A stretch of DNA of 64,000 nucleotides, taken from assembly GCA_038108875.1 (NCBI GenBank), contig JAYNII010000002.1:1-64000 (forward strand), written 5' to 3'. Origin of the DNA: VMDH01 sp038108875. GTDB lineage: Bacteria > Pseudomonadota > Gammaproteobacteria > Magnimaribacterales > D2472. Within the stretch, counting starts at the first letter, position 1. The number at the start of each line of letters is the position of its first letter. Shown piece after piece: positions 58,596 to 64,000 of the stretch. The notes under the pieces are model-generated. The model made no database searches, was not told the DNA's origin, and saw only the letters and a program-made list of their open reading frames with translations. A program made the translations under genes and the position numbers.

Positions 58596-59698
58596 ATGTT
58601 GCTCACTGGAATATGTTCTCTTTTCATTGAAATTTTGTTCCTTATTTGTTCTTCAAATTCAGCAACCATTTCGTCATTAGAAACTTTTTTAAACGGCTTA
58701 CCATCTACGTACATTAGATTTAATGGGTTAGCTCCTGTTATTCCTACGCTCACAGCTTTTGACTCTCCTGGACCATTTACATAACAACCAATTATAGCTA
58801 CCTCAATATCCTCTGATATATCCTCAAGCCTCGACTCTAGTTCATTGACCACACCAACTACATCAAAGTTTTGTCGAGAACAGCTTGGGCAAGCAATAAT
58901 TTTGACACCCCTGCTTCTAAGACCGAGGCTTTTGAGTATATCCCAACCTGCTTTAACTTCATAAATAGGATCAGCGGCGAGTGATACCCTGATAGTATCT
59001 CCTATCCCCTCAGCAAGAAGCATGCCGATACCTATAGAGGATTTTACAGAGCCAGCCCTAAGAGTGCCTGATTCAGTAATCCCTAAATGCAAAGGTTGCT
59101 CAATTTTTTGAGCAATCTTTCTGTAGCTTTCAACTGTCATTGGAATATTGGATGCCTTTAAACTTAGCTTAAAATTATCGAAGTTATTTGCATACAGAAT
59201 GTCTACATGCCGCATGGCAGATTCAACCAAAGCATCAGAATTAGGTTCTCCATATTTTCTTTGCAATTCTTTTTCAAGAGAGCCAGCATTCACTCCAACT
59301 CTAATTGGTACATTATTATCTTTTGCTGCTTTAATTACTTCTCTTACTTTCTCATCCTTTCCAATATTTCCAGGATTAATTCTCAGACAATCGGCGCTAT
59401 CAGCAACTAATAAAGCTATCTTATAATCAAAATGAATGTCTGCGACCAAAGGAACCTTTACTTCTTTTTTAATCTTCTTGAACGCAATTGCAGAAGCTTT
59501 ATCTGGAACAGAAACTCTTACTATGTCTGCTCCAGCATTATGCAATTCATTAATTTGTTGCACAGTCGCTGTAATGTCTTCAGTATTAGTATTGGTCATA
59601 GATTGAACTGAAATAGGATAGTTTCCACCCACTGAGACACTACCTACTCTGATCTCTTTTGAACTTCGTCTTGGTGCTAAAATATTATCAATCATCAA
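58592..59698 (-). CDS. ispG: 4-hydroxy-3-methylbut-2-enyl-diphosphate synthase
   Basis: 368-residue Fe-S enzyme of the MEP pathway. It shows the TIM-barrel [16 protein letters not shown] and [12 protein letters not shown], and the cluster cysteines in [11 protein letters not shown] and [10 protein letters not shown]. Single-domain bacterial length. Its product goes to IspH, also in this window. It overlaps the rodZ end by 11 bases. Confidence 0.98.
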   Translation of the reverse strand: MMIDNILAPRRSSKEIRVGSVSVGGNYPISVQSMTNTNTEDITATVQQINELHNAGADIVRVSVPDKASAIAFKKIKKEVKVPLVADIHFDYKIALLVADSADCLRINPGNIGKDEKVREVIKAAKDNNVPIRVGVNAGSLEKELQRKYGEPNSDALVESAMRHVDILYANNFDNFKLSLKASNIPMTVESYRKIAQKIEQPLHLGITESGTLRAGSVKSSIGIGMLLAEGIGDTIRVSLAADPIYEVKAGWDILKSLGLRSRGVKIIACPSCSRQNFDVVGVVNELESRLEDISEDIEVAIIGCYVNGPGESKAVSVGITGANPLNLMYVDGKPFKKVSNDEMVAEFEEQIRNKISMKREHIPVSNI

Positions 59699-60500
59699 AA
59701 GTAACTACACTAACGTTTTTAGAGTTAGCAATGCTGGTTAAATCTATTTTATCACCCTCGTAATATAATTCTGTATTTTTCGAATTTCCTATAACCATCC
59801 AAAATGGCTTATCTATAATCATTTCAAAGGTTTTACCACTTTTGAATAGCTCATAAATAAGAGGCTCATCTGCTTTATATATCTCTATCCAAGAATCTCC
59901 TGTGAACTTAATCTCTAAGGTTGACGATTTTGATTCTAGTAACAAAGTGTCTTCTGCGATTTCTCCGGATATTTCTGTCGGGTAAATTGGAATATAGATT
60001 TGTGATGGTTCTTCTTTATCAATCTTAACCTCTAATGTAGAAAATTCCTCTTCAAGAATATCTAATCCTGACTTAGTTGCTTGCTGAGAAGAATCAAGAT
60101 CATTATAGCTATCATTTGACATACTGCTTATATTGGAAAAAAGTGGAGAGAAAACCAAAAATAACAATAACAAAATAAAAAACAATCCCAGTGATGCCCA
60201 AAGTGAAAATGTAATCTGGTTAGGGCCTTTCTGCTTAACAAAAGTTTCTTCATTATTTTTTTTCTCAGAGGCGCCTTTAGTTTGGCTAGGGAATTCTATA
60301 ATCAATCCCAAGTAGTCTGCATATTTCTTGAAATATGCCTTTGCAAAAGCGATAGCTGGAAACACAGAAAAATCTCCATCCTCTATGGCCTGAAGGTAAG
60401 CTGAATTAATAAGTGTATTATCTGAAATCTCTTGGATAGATAGCTTTCTAAGTACTCTTTGGTCTCTAAATTTTTGACCAATACCTTGGAAATTACTCAT
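59688..60500 (-). CDS. rodZ: RodZ-like cytoskeletal HTH membrane protein
   Basis: 270-residue bitopic protein. An N-terminal Cro/CI-type helix-turn-helix ([18 protein letters not shown], then [10 protein letters not shown]) is followed by a single membrane segment near residues 95-115 ([18 protein letters not shown]), an acidic linker and a C-terminal beta domain (DUF4115, [13 protein letters not shown]). RodZ couples MreB to the elongation machinery. Its place before ispG fits; pilF, often between rlmN and rodZ, is absent here. Confidence 0.9.
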   Translation of the reverse strand: MSNFQGIGQKFRDQRVLRKLSIQEISDNTLINSAYLQAIEDGDFSVFPAIAFAKAYFKKYADYLGLIIEFPSQTKGASEKKNNEETFVKQKGPNQITFSLWASLGLFFILLLLFLVFSPLFSNISSMSNDSYNDLDSSQQATKSGLDILEEEFSTLEVKIDKEEPSQIYIPIYPTEISGEIAEDTLLLESKSSTLEIKFTGDSWIEIYKADEPLIYELFKSGKTFEMIIDKPFWMVIGNSKNTELYYEGDKIDLTSIANSKNVSVVTFDD

Positions 60501-60504
60501 GATT

Positions 60505-61593
60505 TTATATTTCTAGGGCTTTAATCTTATTGTGTTTACCTTTTATCGCATTAAGTAAATGCCCAGAAAGTTGACCGCACGCTCCATCAACTTCATCTCC
60601 ACGAGTAGTTCTTATGGTTGTGATATATTTTTTAGACATTAAAAAATCCTTGAAACTTTCTATGACCGCTCTTTGAGATCTTTTATGAGGATTTCCTTCA
60701 AATGGGTTAAAGGGAATTAGGTTTATTTTACAATTCAACTTAGATAAGAGTTTTGCTAATTCCCTAGCATGTTCTAAAGAATCATTTACTCCGTCAATCA
60801 TAACGTATTCAACGGTAATAGAGGATTTACTTGATTTCTTTTTTAAATAGTTTTGAAGTGCAGGAATAAGTTCCTCCAGAGGATACTTTTTGTTTATAGG
60901 GACTAATTCGTCACGCAATGCATTGTTAGGGGCATGCAATGAAATAGCGAGAGATACATCAGTCAAATTTGCCAACTTGTTTATCTCAGGGACAATTCCT
61001 GAAGTGCTGAGAGTTACTCTGCGCTTTGATAATCCATAGGCCTGTTGATCTAAGAAAACAGAAATGGATTTGGTTACATTAACTGTATTTTGCAATGGCT
61101 CGCCCATGCCCATAAAAACAATATTTGTGATTGGGGGAAGAGATCTGTTATAAAAATTGGCAAGCCACAATTGCCCGATGATCTCATCTGTGCTCAGACT
61201 CCTCTCTAATCCTTGGGCACCTGTTGCACAAAAACTGCATTGCAAAGCACAACCTGCCTGAGTCGAAATACAGAGTGTTGTTCTCTTTGCTTCGGGTATT
61301 CTTACCATTTCAACAAAAGACCCAGATTCTAATTTAATAAGATATTTCATTGTTCCGTCAGGAGAGGAGACAATTTCTTCAACAGCTGGTGGTTTAAGGA
61401 TTGCTTTATCTTTTAGCTGTTCTCGAAGTAACTCGCTAAAATTGGTCATCAAATCAAAATCCAAGCATCCCTTTTGATGAATCCAAGTAAAAAGTTGATT
61501 AGCTCTGAAAGACTTTTCGCCCAAATTCACAAAAAAGCTTTCAATCTCCTCTTTGGTGTAGCCTAGAAGATTTATTTTTAGATTATCACTCAA
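60505..61593 (-). CDS. rlmN: 23S rRNA/tRNA (adenine-C2)-methyltransferase
   Basis: 362-residue radical SAM enzyme methylating A2503 of 23S rRNA and A37 of some tRNAs. The cluster motif [11 protein letters not shown] and the catalytic second cysteine in [11 protein letters not shown] are present, with GMGEPLQN and [10 protein letters not shown] between. Standard length. The start overlaps the ndk stop by four bases. Confidence 0.97.
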   Translation of the reverse strand: MSDNLKINLLGYTKEEIESFFVNLGEKSFRANQLFTWIHQKGCLDFDLMTNFSELLREQLKDKAILKPPAVEEIVSSPDGTMKYLIKLESGSFVEMVRIPEAKRTTLCISTQAGCALQCSFCATGAQGLERSLSTDEIIGQLWLANFYNRSLPPITNIVFMGMGEPLQNTVNVTKSISVFLDQQAYGLSKRRVTLSTSGIVPEINKLANLTDVSLAISLHAPNNALRDELVPINKKYPLEELIPALQNYLKKKSSKSSITVEYVMIDGVNDSLEHARELAKLLSKLNCKINLIPFNPFEGNPHKRSQRAVIESFKDFLMSKKYITTIRTTRGDEVDGACGQLSGHLLNAIKGKHNKIKALEI

Positions 61594-62009
61594 GAACAGA
61601 TTTCTTCAGACTTAAAAAAGTAAGCAATCTCTCTCTCAGCGCTTTGAAGAGAATCTGAACCATGCACTGCATTAGCATCAATAGATTCTGCAAAATCTGC
61701 TCTTATGGTTCCTGGATCTGCTTCTTTTGGATTCGTCGCGCCCATCAATCTTCGATTGAGAGCAACAGCATCATGTCCTTCTAATACTTGAACTAAAACT
61801 GGAGCCGAGGTCATATAATCAATTAAGTTATCAAAAAAAGGTTTGCCTTTATGTTCTGCATAGAAACCTCCTGCCTGTTCTTTGGAGAGTTTTATCATTT
61901 TTGCAGCAACAATTCTTAGTCCGCTTTTTTCAAACCTTGAGATAATTTCTCCTATTAAATTGCGAGAAGTTGCATCAGGTTTAATTATTGAAAGTGTTTT
62001 TTCTATCAT
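61590..62009 (-). CDS. ndk: nucleoside diphosphate kinase
   Basis: 139-residue enzyme balancing NTP pools. It begins [15 protein letters not shown], and the phosphorylated His is in [20 protein letters not shown]. The [12 protein letters not shown] segment, which binds the nucleotide, is complete. It sits between iscX and rlmN, a common gammaproteobacterial order. Confidence 0.98.
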   Translation of the reverse strand: MIEKTLSIIKPDATSRNLIGEIISRFEKSGLRIVAAKMIKLSKEQAGGFYAEHKGKPFFDNLIDYMTSAPVLVQVLEGHDAVALNRRLMGATNPKEADPGTIRADFAESIDANAVHGSDSLQSAEREIAYFFKSEEICS

Positions 62010-62046
62010 GCTAGGCCTTCTTTAAAATCGCGATATTATAGTTAAC

Positions 62047-62241
62047 TTATTCAGTTTCTTCTATCCATGCCATTTGAATAGCTTCTAATATTTTTTCATT
62101 AGATTTCTTAGGATCATCATGAAATCCATTCAAGTTTACTACTTTTGCATGCAAGTCAGGAAAGCTAATCCATTGAGGATCAATGTCAGGGTATTGCTCT
62201 GCTAATTCAACTGCAATATTGAAAATATCAGTCCAACCCAT
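62047..62241 (-). CDS. iscX: IscX, small acidic iron-sulfur assembly protein
   Basis: 64-residue acidic protein (YfhJ). It matches the family throughout: WTDIFNIAVELAEQYPDIDP, then VNLNGFHDDPKKSNEKILEAIQ (only cores needed) and a final WIEE. IscX binds IscS and iron and modulates cluster synthesis. Its ATG shares a base with the fdx stop. It is last gene of the isc set. Confidence 0.95.
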   Translation of the reverse strand: MGWTDIFNIAVELAEQYPDIDPQWISFPDLHAKVVNLNGFHDDPKKSNEKILEAIQMAWIEETE

Positions 62242-62579
62242 CAGTGATTTTCCGAAACTTGATTAATTGTGTATTTAGGCAGTTCAACTACCAAATCTTG
62301 GCCGTTAGGAAAGGTTTGGCAGCTTAATCTTGAAGTCGCCTCCAAGCCCCAAGCTTTATCCAAGAGGTCCTCTTCATCATCGGTGCTTTCATTTAAGCTA
62401 TTGAATCCTTCTCTTACAATAATGTGACACGTAGTGCATGCACAAGACATCTCGCAAGCATGTTCAATCTTAAGCCCATTCTTTAATGCAGCTTCACAAA
62501 TCGACTCCTCATTCGAGATCTCAAATTCTGCGCCATTAGGGCAGATTATTTCATGAGGCAAAAACCTAACCTTTGACAT
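62241..62579 (-). CDS. fdx: ISC-type [2Fe-2S] ferredoxin
   Basis: 112-residue adrenodoxin-type ferredoxin supplying electrons for cluster assembly. Cluster cysteines are in HACEMSCACTTCHI and in RLSCQTF, the usual CX5CX2CXnC arrangement. The ATG at 62579 is one base after the iscA stop. The frame extends to 62624 within iscA but the family start is MSKVRFLP. The gene follows iscA directly; hscB and hscA, normally between, are missing. Confidence 0.95.
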   Translation of the reverse strand: MSKVRFLPHEIICPNGAEFEISNEESICEAALKNGLKIEHACEMSCACTTCHIIVREGFNSLNESTDDEEDLLDKAWGLEATSRLSCQTFPNGQDLVVELPKYTINQVSENH

Positions 62580-62580
62580 T

Positions 62581-62940
62581 TTAGATAGTAAAACTTTCTC
62601 CACAACCACATACTGCTTTTGCATTTGGATTATTGAAACGAATTCCTTGATTTATACCATCATCTATATAATCTATCTCAGAACCTTTAATAAACTCGAT
62701 ACTGTTTTTATCAATAACTAATTTTTTATCAGAAAAAATAAGTACATAGTCATCGTCTCTAAAGTCATTGGAAAGCTCGAAATAATACTCATAACCTGAG
62801 CAACCAGCCTTTCTTATTCCAATTCTTATTGCAGTAGTATGCGTTGAAGACTTGAGACTCCTTAAAAAATGATCCTCTGCAGCCTTAGTAAGCGATACAC
62901 CATTAGGTGAAAAAATGAGAGGCTTATTGCTTTGATTCAT
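62581..62940 (-). CDS. iscA: iron-sulfur cluster carrier protein IscA
   Basis: 119-residue A-type carrier. It shows SLTKAAEDHF and the three conserved cysteines in KAGCSGYEYYF and VCGCGESF, which bind iron or a cluster. DYIDDGINQGIRFNNPNAK is the family tail. It could also be named HesB or ErpA-like, but position between iscU and fdx supports IscA. It overlaps iscU by 17 bases. Confidence 0.94.
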   Translation of the reverse strand: MNQSNKPLIFSPNGVSLTKAAEDHFLRSLKSSTHTTAIRIGIRKAGCSGYEYYFELSNDFRDDDYVLIFSDKKLVIDKNSIEFIKGSEIDYIDDGINQGIRFNNPNAKAVCGCGESFTI

Positions 62941-63328
62941 AGTCCTCTATCGCTTTTTTTATTGAATCTTCTGCTAAAACGGAGCAATGAATCTTTATGG
63001 AAGGTAATTCAAGAGCAGCTGCAATATCTTTATTCTTGATCTCCTTTGCCTCCTCAAGGGTTTTTCCTATAAGCATCTCTACAAGTTCGCTCGATGAGGC
63101 AATTGCTGATCCACAACCGTAGGTTTTGAATTTTACATCCTTAATAACATGAGTGTTTCCTTTGGGCTCACACTTGATTTGAAGCTTCATAACATCACCA
63201 CATGCAGGAGCGCCCACCATCCCCGTGCCAACATTTAGTTCTTTGGGGTCAAATCTTCCAACATTAAATTTTTCTGGTTCTTTGATCGTATTTTCAAATT
63301 TATCCACAACTTTCTTACTGTATGCCAT
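62924..63328 (-). CDS. iscU: iron-sulfur cluster scaffold protein IscU
   Basis: 134-residue scaffold on which clusters are built. The three conserved cysteines are in VGAPACGDVMKL, TYGCGSAIASSSE and KIHCSVLAED. Interestingly the LPPVK segment that HscA recognises in classical IscU appears here as LELPSIKIHC, not LPPVK. This fits the absence of hscA from the locus. Length is near normal. Confidence 0.96.
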   Translation of the reverse strand: MAYSKKVVDKFENTIKEPEKFNVGRFDPKELNVGTGMVGAPACGDVMKLQIKCEPKGNTHVIKDVKFKTYGCGSAIASSSELVEMLIGKTLEEAKEIKNKDIAAALELPSIKIHCSVLAEDSIKKAIEDYESKQ

Positions 63329-63340
63329 TTCTTTCTCCGT

Positions 63341-64000
63341 TTAAGTGGCTTGCCATTCAACGCTATCAAGATCTACTCCATCTAAGTACATTTCCCATAA
63401 AGGAGATAGCTCTCTTAGTCTTGAAACTGCTTGATCTAAAATTGAAACCGTATAGTCCACTTCCTCTTCAGTAGTAAATCTGCCGATTGAAAATCTAATA
63501 GAACTATGTGCTAACTCATCTTTGCGACCAAGTGCGCGAAGGACATATGAGGGCTCTAGAGAGGCTGAAGTGCAAGCAGATCCAGATGATACAGCAATAT
63601 CTTTCAGAGCCATCATAAGAGACTCGCCTTCAATATATGCAAAACTTACATTTAGTATATTAGGTACTTTATGCTTAAGATCTCCATTAAAGTAGACCTC
63701 TTCTATGCGCTGAATTCCGTTAAGCAATTTTTGGTGAAGTTTTGCTATCCTTAAGTTATCCGATTCCATCTCTAATTTTGCTAATCTAAAAGCTTCGCCC
63801 ATTCCAACAATTTGGTGAGTTGGGAGAGTTCCTGACCTCATACCTCTCTCATGACCGCCTCCATGAATTTGAGCCTCCAATCGGACTCTTGGTTTACGTG
63901 AAACAAACAAAGCACCCACTCCTTTAGGTCCATAGGTTTTGTGGGCTGAAAAAGACATCAAATCTACTTCAAGTTGTTTTAAATCAATTGCAACTTTTCC
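63341..64000 (-). CDS. iscS: cysteine desulfurase IscS, C-terminal part (cut by window edge)
   Basis: PLP enzyme that provides sulfur for Fe-S clusters and tRNA thiolation. The frame runs open to the end of the window; 219 residues are visible, about half of the protein. The PLP lysine is in [13 protein letters not shown], and the catalytic loop Cys is in [31 protein letters not shown] and the end [19 protein letters not shown] match E. coli closely. It begins the isc genes seen here, followed 12 bases later by iscU. The N-terminus and any iscR lie outside. Confidence 0.97.
   Translation of the reverse strand, partial: GKVAIDLKQLEVDLMSFSAHKTYGPKGVGALFVSRKPRVRLEAQIHGGGHERGMRSGTLPTHQIVGMGEAFRLAKLEMESDNLRIAKLHQKLLNGIQRIEEVYFNGDLKHKVPNILNVSFAYIEGESLMMALKDIAVSSGSACTSASLEPSYVLRALGRKDELAHSSIRFSIGRFTTEEEVDYTVSILDQAVSRLRELSPLWEMYLDGVDLDSVEWQAT

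Noticed and set aside
63300..63308. Perfect DnaA 9-mer inside iscU
   Set aside because: It encodes conserved IscU residues and is not near a promoter or origin genes; most likely chance.

Overview
The window is a dense, AT-rich bacterial chromosome segment with almost no non-coding DNA. No gap exceeds about 165 bases, most neighbours overlap or abut, and there are no tRNA or rRNA genes, insertion sequences, phage genes or CRISPR arrays. Gene content and order are gammaproteobacterial: rpsP-rimM-trmD-rplS followed by xerD-dsbC-hom-thrC as in Pseudomonas, ndk-rlmN-rodZ-ispG-hisS-yfgM-bamB-der, ribF-ileS-lspA-ispH, prfB-lysS and sdhCDAB-sucAB. Low GC, extreme compaction, lipid-activation genes and gene drop-out from conserved clusters suggest a streamlined marine gammaproteobacterium of the SAR86 type. 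That placement is an inference and was not tested by phylogeny.

Layout. 1-4919 (+): class Ia ribonucleotide reductase nrdA-nrdB and a GST-like gene, preceded by a near-perfect NrdR box and a perfect DnaA box. 4922-8185 (-): SDR dehydrogenase, ferredoxin-reductase-type flavoprotein and a PatB/MalY aminotransferase. 8184-10232 (+): AlkB-like dioxygenase, malate dehydrogenase and a small unknown. 10233-19921 (-): lysS, prfB (with programmed frameshift), VOC protein, thrC, hom, dsbC, xerD, rplS, trmD, rimM, rpsP. 20011-21855 (+): YpjD-like membrane protein and CorB/CNNM transporter. 21880-34491 (-): PuuD-type membrane protein, groL-groS, VanZ-like, ampG, ampD, ispH, lspA, ileS, ribF, murJ, msrB, and a VUT/YhhQ transporter. 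34573-40180 (+): two acyl-CoA synthetases, a luciferase-like monooxygenase and SelO behind a candidate operator. 40177-41927 (-): pdxB and a hexapeptide acyltransferase. 42069-43418 (+): MATE transporter. 43399-64000 (-): a 20.6 kb uninterrupted run containing sucD-sucC-lpd-sucB-sucA-sdhB-sdhA-sdhD-sdhC, der, bamB, yfgM, hisS, ispG, rodZ, rlmN, ndk and the isc genes, cut at the right edge inside iscS.

How the genes work together. The sdh-suc-lpd block encodes 2-oxoglutarate dehydrogenase, succinyl-CoA synthetase and succinate dehydrogenase as one unit, and mdh lies elsewhere in the window. The isc genes supply Fe-S clusters for SdhB, IspG, IspH and RlmN, all encoded here. IspG and IspH are the last two steps of the MEP isoprenoid pathway. 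AmpG and AmpD recycle peptidoglycan, while MurJ exports lipid II. The synthetase/LLM and SDR/flavoprotein genes look like uptake and oxidation of lipid or sterol-like acids.

Points most worth a second look: the NrdR and DnaA sites at nrdA, the RF2 frameshift, long acidic extensions on both L19 and S16 encoded in the same operon, the candidate operator at 34548-34560, the YpjD-like protein without its usual haem-region histidines, and the absence of ffh, fkpB, pilF and hscBA from clusters that normally contain them. I did not find a clearly new defence, mobile or biosynthetic system.
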